Notes: generated by a model from the sequence alone, not told the origin. 64,000 nucleotides of DNA from Paraburkholderia ginsengiterrae (GCF_001645125.1 NZ_LXKA01000338.1:1-64000), one strand, 5' to 3'; shown: positions 42,464 through 51,825, counted from the first letter of the stretch. A program made the numbers and translations.

Positions 42464-43576
42464 TCAATGCCCCAGGAAGTCGTTGAGCAGGCGATTCACC
42501 TCGGCGGCCGCTTCCATCTGCACCATATGCCCCTTGCCGTCGAGCACGTGAACGCGCACGTCGCCTGGCAGATCTCGCGCGTGCGAAGCCGGAATGATCT
42601 GATCATTAGCACCCCAGATCACCAGGCTGCGCGGCGCCAGCGCCGCGAGCCGGTCCCGATAGTTCGTGCGTTGTTCGTTGCCATCGAACGCCGACGCCGC
42701 GATCTGGCGCAGCGCCTCGGGCACGCCTTCGAGCCGCTTGTACTTAACGATGTCCTCCACCAGTTGACGCGTGACGAGGTTCGGGTCGGCGAAAAGTTTC
42801 GCCAGTTGCGGCTTGAGCGCGTTGCGATTGCTACCCTCCGCGAAGCCCTGGATATAGCCGCCGTTGATCTCCTTGCCCAGACCCGCGCCCGAAATCAACG
42901 CGAGCGACGCCACGCGCGCGGGCGCTTTCGCCGCAACCGTCATCGCGATCAGCGCACCCATGGAGTGCCCGATCAGATGCGCGTTGCCGATGCCGCGGTC
43001 GTCGAGGAACGCGATCACGCTGTCCGCAAGTTCCTCGGCGCTGCCGGTATCGAGCGTCTTGCCCGACTCGCCGTGGCCGGGTAAATCCAGCGCCCAAACC
43101 GTGCGATGCGCGGCGAGGTCGGCGTGATTGAACAGCCAGTTGTTCAGATCGCCGCCGAATCCGTGAATCAGCACGGCGGGCGTGCCGCCTTCACCGAGTT
43201 TCAGATAGCGCACCGTGCGCCCGCCGATCTGCGCTTTCTCCGGTTGTGGACCGCTTTCACCGGCCTCCGAGCTGGCCGGCACGAAGTCACGCTGAAACGC
43301 CTCGACCTCGGCGTCGATCTGCGCGCCCGGCGTTTCGGCGTCGGCCACTACAGCGAGCAACGCGCCGATCGGCAGCGTGTCGCCTTCCTGGGCGATCTGC
43401 CGCCGCAAAATGCCCTCGAACGCGCACTCGACACCCGAGGAGATCTTGTCCGTTTCCACGTCGAGGATCTCGTCGCCCTTCACCACCCTGTCGCCGATCG
43501 CCTTGAGCCAGCCGTTGACCTGCCCCTGCTCCATCGACAAGCCCCACTTGGGCATCGTAATCATATGAATCGGCAT
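42464..43576 (-). CDS. acoC: Acetoin dehydrogenase E2: lipoyl domain fused to alpha/beta hydrolase
   Basis: 370 aa. The N-terminal lipoyl domain (about 1-80) has the lipoylated lysine in [11 protein letters not shown]. After a short linker, the C-terminal alpha/beta hydrolase-like domain (about 125-368) has the nucleophile serine in GHSMGALIA and the His in GKGHMVQME. This hydrolase-type E2, unlike the CoA acetyltransferase fold of pyruvate dehydrogenase, is characteristic of AcoC. It transfers the acetyl group from acetoin cleavage to CoA. It lies 3 bp after acoB. Confidence 0.95.
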   Translation of the reverse strand: MPIHMITMPKWGLSMEQGQVNGWLKAIGDRVVKGDEILDVETDKISSGVECAFEGILRRQIAQEGDTLPIGALLAVVADAETPGAQIDAEVEAFQRDFVPASSEAGESGPQPEKAQIGGRTVRYLKLGEGGTPAVLIHGFGGDLNNWLFNHADLAAHRTVWALDLPGHGESGKTLDTGSAEELADSVIAFLDDRGIGNAHLIGHSMGALIAMTVAAKAPARVASLALISGAGLGKEINGGYIQGFAEGSNRNALKPQLAKLFADPNLVTRQLVEDIVKYKRLEGVPEALRQIAASAFDGNEQRTNYRDRLAALAPRSLVIWGANDQIIPASHARDLPGDVRVHVLDGKGHMVQMEAAAEVNRLLNDFLGH

Positions 43577-43579
43577 CGC

Positions 43580-44584
43580 TCAGGCCCTCACTTTCATAAC
43601 GGCGTCGGCGATCTGCGCGGCCGACGGGATATACAGGTCCTCCAGCACGCCCGCAAACGGCGCCGGGGTGTGCGGCGCGGTCACCATCTCGATCGGCGCC
43701 TTGAGCGAGTGGAATGCGCGTTGCGCGATCAGCGCGGAGATGTCGGTGGCAATCGAGCAGCGTGGATTCGCTTCGTCGACCACGACCACGCGCCCGGTGC
43801 GCCCGGCGCTTTCGAGAATCGTCTCCTCGTCCAGCGGCGACGTGGTGCGCAAGTCGATCACCTCGACCTGCACGCCGTCTTTCGCGAGCTTTTCGGCAGC
43901 CTCCGTGGCGTAATGCACCATGCGTCCGTAGGTGATGATCGTGGCATCGTCGCCTTCACGCACCACGTTGGCTTCACCGAACGGAATCGCGTACGACTCT
44001 TCAGGCACGTCGCCTTCGCGGCCGTACAGTAGCTTGTGCTCGCAGAAAATGACCGGATCGTTATCGCGGATCGCCTGGATCAGCAGTCCTTTCGCATCGT
44101 AGGGCGTGGATGGGCAGACCACCTTCAAGCCGGGTATGTGCGTGAAGAGCGAAGTCAGCATCTGCGAATGCTGGGCCGCCGCGCGCAAACCGGCGCCCTG
44201 CATGGCGCGAATCACGACCGGCGTGACCGCCTTGCCGCCGAACATGTAGCGGAATTTGGCCGCCTGATTGAAGATCTGATCGAAACACACGCCCATGAAG
44301 TCGATAAACATCAGCTCCGCGACCGGGCGCATGCCGCACGCCGCCGCGCCGACCGCCGCGCCGATATAGCCGCCTTCGGAGAGCGGCGTGTCCAGCACGC
44401 GGCCCGGATACTTGTGAAAGAGTCCCTTCGTCACGCCGAGTACGCCGCCCCACGCGTCCTGTTCTCCGGGCGATCCGGCTCCGCCCGCGTTGTCCTCGCC
44501 CATGACGATGACGGTTTCATCGCGGGCCATTTCCTGACTCAGTGCTTCATTGATAGCCTGAGAGAATGTGATCTTGCGTGCCAT
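43580..44584 (-). CDS. acoB: Acetoin dehydrogenase E1 component, beta subunit
   Basis: 334 aa transketolase-like beta subunit. VIVMGEDNAGGAGSP, LDTPLSEGGYIGAAVGAA, and the C-terminal transketolase domain with VEVIDLRTTSPLDEETILESA are standard for 2-oxoacid/acetoin dehydrogenase E1-beta. Forms the thiamine-diphosphate-dependent E1 with AcoA, cleaving acetoin to acetaldehyde and an acetyl unit. It lies 59 bp after acoA. Confidence 0.95.
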   Translation of the reverse strand: MARKITFSQAINEALSQEMARDETVIVMGEDNAGGAGSPGEQDAWGGVLGVTKGLFHKYPGRVLDTPLSEGGYIGAAVGAAACGMRPVAELMFIDFMGVCFDQIFNQAAKFRYMFGGKAVTPVVIRAMQGAGLRAAAQHSQMLTSLFTHIPGLKVVCPSTPYDAKGLLIQAIRDNDPVIFCEHKLLYGREGDVPEESYAIPFGEANVVREGDDATIITYGRMVHYATEAAEKLAKDGVQVEVIDLRTTSPLDEETILESAGRTGRVVVVDEANPRCSIATDISALIAQRAFHSLKAPIEMVTAPHTPAPFAGVLEDLYIPSAAQIADAVMKVRA

Positions 44585-44643
44585 GTCTGTCTCCGGTTCT
44601 GTGCAAAATATGTTGCAACTCGCTTAGGTATCCGACACGTTAT

Positions 44644-45627
44644 CTACGGATACGACACGTAGACGTCGGTCAGCAGGTCCTCGGCAGTCGGCAACGGCGC
44701 GGCTTTAGCCTCCGCCACCGCACTGTCGATCAGACTCTTGACCTCGGCGTCGACACCACGCAACTGATCCGCGCTCAGCATCTCGGCGCGCACCACACGC
44801 TCTTTAAAACGTTTCAGGCAGTCCTTCTCGTCGCGCAGTTTCTGCACTTCGCCAGGCGCGCGATAGGTTTGCGCGTCGCCTTCGAAGTGGCCGAAATAGC
44901 GCGAGAACTTCACTTCGACGAGCGTCGGGCCGCCGCCCTGGCGCGCGCGCTCGATCGCTTCACCCAACGCTTCATGCACCGCGAAGAAATCGAACCCGTC
45001 GACGATCACCCCCGGCATGCCGAAACCGCTCGCGCGGTCCGCGATGTTGTCGGTCGCCACCGACCACGTCGACGAAGTCGCTTCCGCATAGCCGTTGTTC
45101 TCCGCGACGAAAATGACCGGCAGCCGCCACACCGAAGCCAGGTTCATCGATTCGAAAATCACGCCCTGGTTGGACGCGCCGTCGCCGAAGAAGCACACGC
45201 CGACGCCGCCCGACTTCCTGTACTTGGCCGCGAGCGCCGCGCCGCAAACCAGCGGCCCGCCCGCGCCGACAATGCCGTTGGCGCCCAGCATGCCCTTCGA
45301 CAGATCGGCGATATGCATCGAGCCGCCTTTGCCATGGCACACGCCGGTCTTGCGACCGTAGATCTCGGCCATCATGCCGTGCACGTCCACGCCCTTCGCG
45401 ATGCAATGGCCGTGACCGCGGTGCGTGGTCGCCACATAGTCGGCGTCGTTCAGATGCAACATGGTGCCGACCGCGGATGCCTCCTCGCCCGCGTAAAGGT
45501 GCACGAAGCCCGGAATTTCGCCGGTGGCGAATTCCACGTGCAGACGCTCCTCGAACTCGCGGATCGTGCGCATCATGCGATACGCCTTCAATAGTTCGTC
45601 CTTGCTCAACCCGGTTGAAACCGACAT
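44644..45627 (-). CDS. acoA: Acetoin dehydrogenase E1 component, alpha subunit
   Basis: 327 aa. The thiamine diphosphate motif is GDGASNQGVIFESMNLASVW followed by VIFVAENNGYAE; RGHGHCIAKGVD and GGSMHIADLSKGMLGANGIVG are further E1-alpha signatures. The ATG at 45627 has AGGAG seven bases upstream (AGGAGACACACC); the frame continues to 45759 into the end of acoX without homology. Catalyses the ThDP-dependent step with AcoB. Confidence 0.95.
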   Translation of the reverse strand: MSVSTGLSKDELLKAYRMMRTIREFEERLHVEFATGEIPGFVHLYAGEEASAVGTMLHLNDADYVATTHRGHGHCIAKGVDVHGMMAEIYGRKTGVCHGKGGSMHIADLSKGMLGANGIVGAGGPLVCGAALAAKYRKSGGVGVCFFGDGASNQGVIFESMNLASVWRLPVIFVAENNGYAEATSSTWSVATDNIADRASGFGMPGVIVDGFDFFAVHEALGEAIERARQGGGPTLVEVKFSRYFGHFEGDAQTYRAPGEVQKLRDEKDCLKRFKERVVRAEMLSADQLRGVDAEVKSLIDSAVAEAKAAPLPTAEDLLTDVYVSYP

Positions 45628-45670
45628 GGTGTGTCTCCTATGAATGAACGCACTGCCTGCCCACCACCAC

Positions 45671-46753
45671 CTACTTTTGATGCATGACCCCATTCGCCAC
45701 CACAGCCACATCACGCACGAGTTGACGCGACACCGCATAGCGCAGCGTGCGTTCGACATCGACGGTCAGTGGTCCTTCCCAATCCAGCGCGACCTCATAG
45801 CGATCGCCGCGCTGAAGCTCGATTTCGCGCTCGCCGTCGAACGCGAGCGTGCCGTGTTCCGCGTCGAGTGGCCGCCACGCGCCGATCTCGAAGCGTTCGC
45901 AGGCGCGCATGACGACGCGCTCGACGCGGCCCGGCGCGATCGGCGCGAGCAGCGGCACACCGGTTTCGCCTGATTCGCCAGGGTTGGCGAAGCGCAGATG
46001 CAAACCGTGCGAGGCGGTGCGCTCCACCGGCGCCCACGCACCGCCGATCGACGACAGGCCGATGCCGTCCGGCGCGGCGAAGGTGAGGAAAAGTTCTGCG
46101 ATATCGGCCGGATCGGAGACCGCCCGTGCACCAACGAAGCGCTGACGGCTCACGCACACATCGACGAGCGCGATTTCTTCCCGGCCGCAGTTCGGACCGT
46201 CGATACAGCGCACGATGAGGCGCTTGTTGCGCGTGAGCGCCACCTCCGGCGGCACCGCGCCCGCTGCGACCAGCGCACCGGCGAGGCCCGCCACCGTGGC
46301 TTCGCGCAGATCCGGAAAGGCGTTGTTGGTGCCGGTGGAAAGCGTCAGCAGCGGCACTCGCCCGCACTGCGACGCAACCGCGCGATGCGTGCCATCGCCA
46401 CCCAGCACGGCGATCAGTTCGACACCGGCCTCGCGCATCGCGGCGACCCCGGCGTGGGTATCGGCAACGCTGTCGGTAATCGGCTGGTCGATGAATTCGA
46501 CTTCGGGCCAGCGCTGTCGCGAGGCCACGGCGTCATGTGTGTCGAGTGCTCGCAGCAGCAGCGCCGCTACACCGGTCCGGTCGCGCAGACACAGCACGCG
46601 ATTCACGCCGAGCATGCCGAGACCGGCCAGCAAACGCACCACCATGTTGGCTTTTTCGGCGGTGGGGAACACCGACGCGTAGGACGTGAGGCGACGAATA
46701 TCGCGGCCCGACGCCGGGTTCGCGATCACGCCGACGGTGATGGACGATGGCAC
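45671..46753 (-). CDS. acoX: AcoX, NAD kinase-like protein of the acetoin operon
   Basis: About 360 aa. The fold is ATP-NAD kinase-like: VIANPASGRDIRRL at the N-terminus, the nucleotide motif LGGDGTHRAVA near residue 120 and STGTNNAFP near 145. AcoX is found first in acoXABC operons; its role is still unproven. The start is a GTG at 46753 preceded by AGGAG (GGAGACAAGCACA); the frame extends to 46813 but those codons overlap the palindromic repeats. First gene downstream of the sigma-54 promoter. Confidence 0.92.
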   Translation of the reverse strand: MPSSITVGVIANPASGRDIRRLTSYASVFPTAEKANMVVRLLAGLGMLGVNRVLCLRDRTGVAALLLRALDTHDAVASRQRWPEVEFIDQPITDSVADTHAGVAAMREAGVELIAVLGGDGTHRAVASQCGRVPLLTLSTGTNNAFPDLREATVAGLAGALVAAGAVPPEVALTRNKRLIVRCIDGPNCGREEIALVDVCVSRQRFVGARAVSDPADIAELFLTFAAPDGIGLSSIGGAWAPVERTASHGLHLRFANPGESGETGVPLLAPIAPGRVERVVMRACERFEIGAWRPLDAEHGTLAFDGEREIELQRGDRYEVALDWEGPLTVDVERTLRYAVSRQLVRDVAVVANGVMHQK

Positions 46754-46765
46754 TGTGCTTGTCTC

Positions 46766-46913
46766 CTGTCGACCAGAGTTGGCGCTTTGGCGCCTTACTC
46801 TGGTCCCATGCAAAGCTGTCGACCAGAGTTGGCGCTTTAGCTGTCGACCGGAGTTCGCGCTTTAGCGCGTTATTCCGGTCCCATGCAAAGCACTTACTCT
46901 GGTCCCATGCAGC
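46766..46913. repeat. Array of nested palindromic 50-bp repeats in the acoX leader
   Basis: One complete unit (46766-46815) begins CTGTCGACCAGAGTTGGCGC and ends GGTCCCATGCAAAG; it is a long hairpin (GACCAGAGT / ACTCTGGTC outer arms, GGCGC / GCGCC inner arms). A second complete unit at 46841-46890 has compensating changes (GACCGGA / TCCGGTC). It is flanked by the left half of another unit (46816-46840) and a right half (46891-46913), as if it had been inserted into the loop of that unit. The array lies between the sigma-54 promoter and acoX. Confidence 0.85.
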
Positions 46914-46975
46914 TTGCTGCGATGTGAGTAGCGCCTGAGTGATCGAACCGTGCGCCTTGTCATACGCAGGACACT

Positions 46976-46990
46976 GCAAAGGGTGTGCCA
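46976..46990 (-). promoter_or_regulatory. Sigma-54 (-24/-12) promoter of the acoXABC-lipA operon
   Basis: On the minus strand the sequence reads TGGCACACCCTTTGC: TGGCAC, five bases, TTGC, an exact match to the RpoN consensus with the GG and GC at the right spacing. It is 223 bp upstream of the acoX start. The adjacent divergent regulator AcoR is a sigma-54 activator, which makes this assignment strong. Confidence 0.9.
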
Positions 46991-47101
46991 ATCGCTCGAA
47001 CAATTTCGCTGTTGTGCGAAAGTGCCTTATTTCAAGGGCTATACGCATCGACGTGAGACCACGAGACGCCCCACCTGCACTACGCGATGCAGCGAATCCG
47101 G

Positions 47102-47241
47102 CGTCTCAGACACGCCGCTTGCGACCCATGCATAGCCCCCGCCGCCCTAGGCGACACCGCGCAAACCCTTGCCACACGGCCCTCTTCACCATTGAGCCCA
47201 CCGTCTCACCTGAGCTTGAGACGAACGTCTCACGCGTCTCA
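47102..47241. promoter_or_regulatory. Cluster of CGTCTCA heptamers, candidate AcoR enhancer sites
   Basis: CGTCTCA occurs at 47102-47108, 47202-47208, 47226-47232 and 47235-47241, and inverted (TGAGACG) at 47217-47223. The copies at 47217 and 47226 form a perfect palindrome with an AA centre. They lie about 110-265 bp upstream of the sigma-54 promoter, the usual enhancer distance, and before acoR. Confidence 0.7.
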
Positions 47242-47328
47242 CGTGCTGCATTGCAATGTGATTCATCAAACGGGATGTGATACAAAAACAGCCTGATCCC
47301 CCTGTGCGTCGCTCGACCGGAGCCGCCC

Positions 47329-49317
47329 ATGCCTTACGTTTCACAGACCCAGCACATCGACCGCGTGCGCGGCGCCATTGAAGGCCGCCTGCCCGCGCCC
47401 GCCGATTCGCCGCGCCTCGTCTCGTCGTGGCAGCGTTCGTTCGAGCAGTACCGGCTGGACCCGGGCGCGGTGATCGGACCGCGCGTGCTGACGTCGGCGG
47501 AACTGCGCGAAGTGCAAGGCAAGGAAGAAGCGTTTCTGCGCGCGTCGGGGCAATGCCTGACACGCCTGCACGACATGATTCGCGTCGCCGACTATTGCGT
47601 GATGCTCACCGACGCGCACGGCGTCACGATCGACTACCGGATCGACCGCGAGCGCCGCGGCGACTTCAAGCACGCGGGCCTGTATATCGGTTCGTGCTGG
47701 TCCGAGCGCGAAGAAGGCACGTGCGGGGTGGCAAGCGTGCTGACCGACCTGGCGCCGATCACCGTGCACAAGACCGATCATTTCCGCGCCGCCTTCACCA
47801 CGCTCACTTGCAGTGCCGCGCCGATATTCGCGCCGGGCGGCGAGATGATCGGCGTACTCGATGCGTCCGCGGTGCAGTCGCCGGATAACCGCGACAGTCA
47901 GCGGCTCGTGTTTCAGCTAGTGCGGCAAAGCGCCGGTTTGATCGAAGACGGTTACTTCCTCAATCAAACCACCCAGCACTGGGTTCTGTTCGGCCATGCG
48001 AGCCGTAACTTTGTCGAGGCCCAGCCCGAAGTGCTGATCGCGTTCGACGAATGCGGCAATCTGGTGGCCGCCAATCGCAAGGCACGCGAGTGCATTCCGG
48101 CGCTGAACGGTCCGCGCCATATCGACGAGGTGTTCGACACCACCGGCTCGCACCTGCACGACGTCGCGCGCACCGATGCGATTGTCGGCCTGCGGCTGCG
48201 CGCAACCGGGGCCATGCTGTATGCGCGGGTTCGCGCGCCGCTCAAACGCGCGTCGCGCACGTACGCCAATCCGCGCGAGAGCGAGGCGGGCTCGTCACAA
48301 GCCACCGCGCAAAACGACCGGCAGCTCGGCGCGCTCGGCCGGTTTTTACGCAGCGCGGACCCACGCATCGCGCACAACGCGAGCGTGGCATTGCGCGTCA
48401 TGGGCAAGCGTCTGCCCATTCTGATTCTCGGCGAAACCGGCGTCGGCAAGGAGGTATTCGCCCACGCGGTACACGATTCGGGCGCGCGCCGCGGGAGGCC
48501 GTTTATCGCGGTGAACTGCGGCGCGATTCCGGAATCGCTGATCGAAAGCGAACTGTTCGGCTACGCGCCGGGCGCTTTCACCGGCGCGCGCAGCCGCGGC
48601 GCACGCGGCAAGATCGCGCAGGCGCACACCGGCACGCTCTTTCTCGATGAGATCGGCGACATGCCGCTCAATCTGCAAACACGCCTGCTGCGCGTGCTCG
48701 CCGAAGGCGAAGTGTTGCCGCTTGGCGGCGACGCACCTGTGCGCGTCGATATCGATGTGATCTGCGCGACACACCGCGATCTCGCGCAAATGGTTGCGGA
48801 CGGCTCGTTCCGCGAGGATCTCTACTATCGGCTGAGCGGCGCGTCCTTGCCGATGCCTCCGTTGCGCGAACGCGCGGATATTCGCGACGTGATCGACGTG
48901 GTCTTCGACGAAGAGGCGCAAATGGCCGGCCACGTCCTCACGCTCGACGCCGATCTCGCCGAGCGGCTTGCCCGGTTCGCATGGCCGGGCAACATTCGCC
49001 AGTTGCGCAACGTGCTGCGCTACGCCTGTGCGATCTGCGACGGCGCGCGGGTGGAATTGCGCCATGTCGCGCCGGATATAGCGGCATTGCTCGACCCTGG
49101 GGCGTCGCACAATCCGGCCTTACCGCGCATCAACCCGCGTGTCGGCCCGCGCACTGACTCACAGGGGAATCCGGCCGAAGAGCGCGCGCGGATCATCGAC
49201 GCCCTCACGCGCCACCAGTGGCGGCCAAACGCAGCGGCGCAAGCCCTCGGCATGTCGCGCGCGACCTTGTACCGGCGCATCGCGGCGCTGGGTATCGTCG
49301 GGCCGCATCGCCGCTGA
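47329..49317 (+). CDS. acoR: Sigma-54-dependent transcriptional activator AcoR
   Basis: 662 aa. The N-terminal sensor region (about 1-310) includes a GAF-like domain with YIGSCWSEREEGTCGVASVL. The AAA+ domain (about 335-565) has Walker A GETGVGKE, the sigma-54 contact GAFTGA, Walker B LFLDEIGD and the arginine-finger region FREDLYYRL. The C-terminal Fis-type HTH is WRPNAAAQALGMSRATLYRRI. It senses acetoin or a derivative and activates the divergent acoXABC-lipA operon through the sigma-54 promoter at 46976-46990. Confidence 0.96.
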   Translation: MPYVSQTQHIDRVRGAIEGRLPAPADSPRLVSSWQRSFEQYRLDPGAVIGPRVLTSAELREVQGKEEAFLRASGQCLTRLHDMIRVADYCVMLTDAHGVTIDYRIDRERRGDFKHAGLYIGSCWSEREEGTCGVASVLTDLAPITVHKTDHFRAAFTTLTCSAAPIFAPGGEMIGVLDASAVQSPDNRDSQRLVFQLVRQSAGLIEDGYFLNQTTQHWVLFGHASRNFVEAQPEVLIAFDECGNLVAANRKARECIPALNGPRHIDEVFDTTGSHLHDVARTDAIVGLRLRATGAMLYARVRAPLKRASRTYANPRESEAGSSQATAQNDRQLGALGRFLRSADPRIAHNASVALRVMGKRLPILILGETGVGKEVFAHAVHDSGARRGRPFIAVNCGAIPESLIESELFGYAPGAFTGARSRGARGKIAQAHTGTLFLDEIGDMPLNLQTRLLRVLAEGEVLPLGGDAPVRVDIDVICATHRDLAQMVADGSFREDLYYRLSGASLPMPPLRERADIRDVIDVVFDEEAQMAGHVLTLDADLAERLARFAWPGNIRQLRNVLRYACAICDGARVELRHVAPDIAALLDPGASHNPALPRINPRVGPRTDSQGNPAEERARIIDALTRHQWRPNAAAQALGMSRATLYRRIAALGIVGPHRR

Positions 49318-49491
49318 GGTCCCGCTTCGCGCGGCGCGACGTCGCGCGTGACATGACTCATGAAGCAGCGCGGGCCTCGGCGAATATTGCTGCCCACTAC
49401 GCGGTTCCGTAACCCCTACTGACACGATGCCACCTGCATTGGCGGTGGCAAAACCATGTAATCTCTCGGTTTTCCGCTCATCTCAAAATGG

Positions 49492-51825
49492 ATGAACCGA
49501 GTGTCGGTGCGTCATCAACAACTACAACAAACGGCGGCCCGTCTGCGCCGCCCGCGCATCGCTCGGCATTGGCGCTGCACAGTCGTGCTGCTGGCATGCG
49601 GAATCGCCGCCCTGACTCGCCCCGCGCACGCAGCGGATAGCGCCTGCACCGCCGAGGCGGGCGCGCCCGGCCGGCCTTCGGTGGGACTCGTGCTGTCAGG
49701 CGGCGGCGCGCGCGGCTACGCCCACCTCGGGGTCTTGAAGGTACTGGAGGAAAATCGCATCCCGGTGGATTGCATCGCCGCCACCAGCATGGGCTCGGTG
49801 GTCGGCGGGCTGTACGCGAGCGGCATGACGGCGCAGGACATGCAGAACCGCCTCACGGGCATCAATCTGGCGGACATCGCGTTCGATGTCACCGAACGCG
49901 CCGACCTCCCGCAATCGCGCCGTGAGGACGAGCGGCTGTATGTGAACAGCCTCGCGCTCGGCTACGGCGCCAACGGCTTCCGGCTGCCCGCGGGGCTGGT
50001 GCAAGGCAACCGCTTGCAGGCGCTGCTGCAGGATTGGACCTCGGCGGTTCCGGGCAATGTCTCGTTCGACCGGCTGCCGATTCCGTATCGCGCGATCGCC
50101 ACCGATCTGCGAACCGGCCAGAAGGTCGTGCTCGACCACGGCTCGCTGCCGCAGGCAATCCGCGCCAGCATGGCATTGCCCGGCCTGTTCGCGCCGGCCG
50201 ACGTCGACGGGCGCACGCTGGTGGACGGCGGCATCGTCAGCAATCTGCCGATCGAAACGGCCCGCGACATGGGCGCCAACGTGGTGATCGCGGTCGATAT
50301 CGGTTCGCCGTTGCGGCCGCTGGATGCGCTCGCCTCGCCCGCCGACGTGATGCAGCAGATGATCGGCATTCTGATTCACCAGAACGTGGCGCGGCAGCGC
50401 GAACAGCTGCAAGCCGGCGACGTGCTGATCGAACCCGCGCTCGAGTCGCTCAGCTTCACGGACTTCGCCAACGCGAGCCAGGCCATCGAGGCCGGCGCCG
50501 CCGCCACACGCGCCGCGCTGCCGCAGCTCCAGCATCTGGCGCTCTCGCCCGCCGACTACGCCGCGTGGCGGGCCCGCCACGGTGCGCCGTCGGTGCATCC
50601 GGTGCGGATCACGCAGATCGAGATCGTCTCGCACGGCACAGTGCCGGAGTCGCGCATACGCTCCGCGTTGCACGTCAAACCCGGCGACGTCTACGATCCG
50701 GCCGCGCTCAACAAGGATCTGCTCGGGCTCACCACGGCGGGCGACTTCGAAAGCGTGGGCCAGCAACTCGTGGATGATGGCGACCAGCACAAGCTCGTAG
50801 TGGTCGCGCACGAGAAAACGTGGGGGCCGAATTTCCTGCTGTTCGGACTCGGCCTGTCGACCAGTTCGACGGACGAAGGCAGCTTCCGCATGCATCTGGG
50901 TTATCGCCGTCCGTGGCTCACCAGCTCGGGGCTCGAAGGACGCGTGGACGGCACGATTGGTAGCGATCTGGTCGACCTGCACGCGGAATTGCGGCAACCG
51001 CTGTCGAGTTCGTTCGGCTACTACGTCGCGCCGTATGTGGAGTTTCAGCGCCGTTACGCCAACCTCTACGACGACACCGGCAACGTCAAGGTCACGCAAT
51101 ACCGCTTGCAGACCGAACGCGCCGGCGTCGACCTCGGCTTGCCGCTCGCGCGTCTGGGCGATTTCCGCATCGGTCTCGCCTACGCGCATGGTTTCGCCTC
51201 GCCGCAATACAACCTGCCGCTCGACGACAGCCCGAATTCACCGCTGCTGTTTCCGGACATCTACGGGCGGCAGCTCAGTGCGCGCGCACGCCTCGTGATC
51301 GATCAGCTCGACGATCCGCTGTTCGCGCGCAAAGGCTATTTCGGCGAGCTGCGCGTGGAGCGTTCGCTGTTCGCGGGCGACGACAGCTTTACCGAGGTGT
51401 ACGGCAAGAGCATTGTCGCGGCGAGCTATGGGCGGCACAGCATCAATGCGAGTATCGAGGCGGGCAACGACTTCGGCGGCACCAACCTGACCAATCCGTT
51501 CGGCTTCACGCTGGGCGGCTTCCAGCATCTGTCGGCGTACGCCGCCGATCAGCTGTCCGGCGATTCGATGGTGTACGGTCAGATCACGTATATGAACCAG
51601 CTCGCCACGTTCAATGCCTCGCCGATTCGCGGAGTGTTCGCCGGACTGAGCCTTGAAGCCGGCAACGTCTGGACGCGCGATGCGCAGTTCGGCAGCGGCC
51701 CCCTGAAGCGCAGCGTGACGGTATTTACCGCGCTGACCAGCTCATTCGGACCGATGTATCTGGGCGTAGCGTTCGCGCCGGGTGGCCGCCACAACTTCTA
51801 CTTCCAGCTGGGCCACACCTATTGA
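49492..51825 (+). CDS. PlpD-like patatin phospholipase with POTRA and outer-membrane barrel
   Basis: 777 aa. Signal peptide (hydrophobic VVLLACGIAALTRPAHA, cleavage near residue 48). Patatin domain about 60-350: oxyanion GGGARG, nucleophile S99 in ATSMGS and catalytic D245 in LVDGGIVSNL. A POTRA-like domain follows at about 365-440 (RITQIEIVSHGTVPESRI), and the C-terminal 330 residues form a BamA/surface-antigen type beta-barrel ending in an aromatic residue. This is the type Vd autotransporter layout of Pseudomonas PlpD, predicted to expose or release phospholipase A1. Monocistronic. Confidence 0.92.
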   Translation: MNRVSVRHQQLQQTAARLRRPRIARHWRCTVVLLACGIAALTRPAHAADSACTAEAGAPGRPSVGLVLSGGGARGYAHLGVLKVLEENRIPVDCIAATSMGSVVGGLYASGMTAQDMQNRLTGINLADIAFDVTERADLPQSRREDERLYVNSLALGYGANGFRLPAGLVQGNRLQALLQDWTSAVPGNVSFDRLPIPYRAIATDLRTGQKVVLDHGSLPQAIRASMALPGLFAPADVDGRTLVDGGIVSNLPIETARDMGANVVIAVDIGSPLRPLDALASPADVMQQMIGILIHQNVARQREQLQAGDVLIEPALESLSFTDFANASQAIEAGAAATRAALPQLQHLALSPADYAAWRARHGAPSVHPVRITQIEIVSHGTVPESRIRSALHVKPGDVYDPAALNKDLLGLTTAGDFESVGQQLVDDGDQHKLVVVAHEKTWGPNFLLFGLGLSTSSTDEGSFRMHLGYRRPWLTSSGLEGRVDGTIGSDLVDLHAELRQPLSSSFGYYVAPYVEFQRRYANLYDDTGNVKVTQYRLQTERAGVDLGLPLARLGDFRIGLAYAHGFASPQYNLPLDDSPNSPLLFPDIYGRQLSARARLVIDQLDDPLFARKGYFGELRVERSLFAGDDSFTEVYGKSIVAASYGRHSINASIEAGNDFGGTNLTNPFGFTLGGFQHLSAYAADQLSGDSMVYGQITYMNQLATFNASPIRGVFAGLSLEAGNVWTRDAQFGSGPLKRSVTVFTALTSSFGPMYLGVAFAPGGRHNFYFQLGHTY

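Noticed and set aside
46748-46762. Plus-strand TGGCAC-n5-TTGT resembling a sigma-54 promoter toward acoR
   Set aside because: It lies within the acoX start codon region, more than 560 bp from acoR, and deviates at the -12; the minus-strand site at 46976-46990 is far better.
46533-47048. 171-codon minus-strand frame through the palindromic repeats, with repeated peptide LVDSFAWDQSK
   Set aside because: The repetition comes from the DNA palindromes, and the frame overlaps acoX out of frame; not a gene.
49428-49450. TGCCACC / GGTGGCA hairpin after acoR
   Set aside because: Stem of 7 bp without a T-run, 110 bp beyond acoR and adjacent to the PlpD start; too weak to call a terminator.
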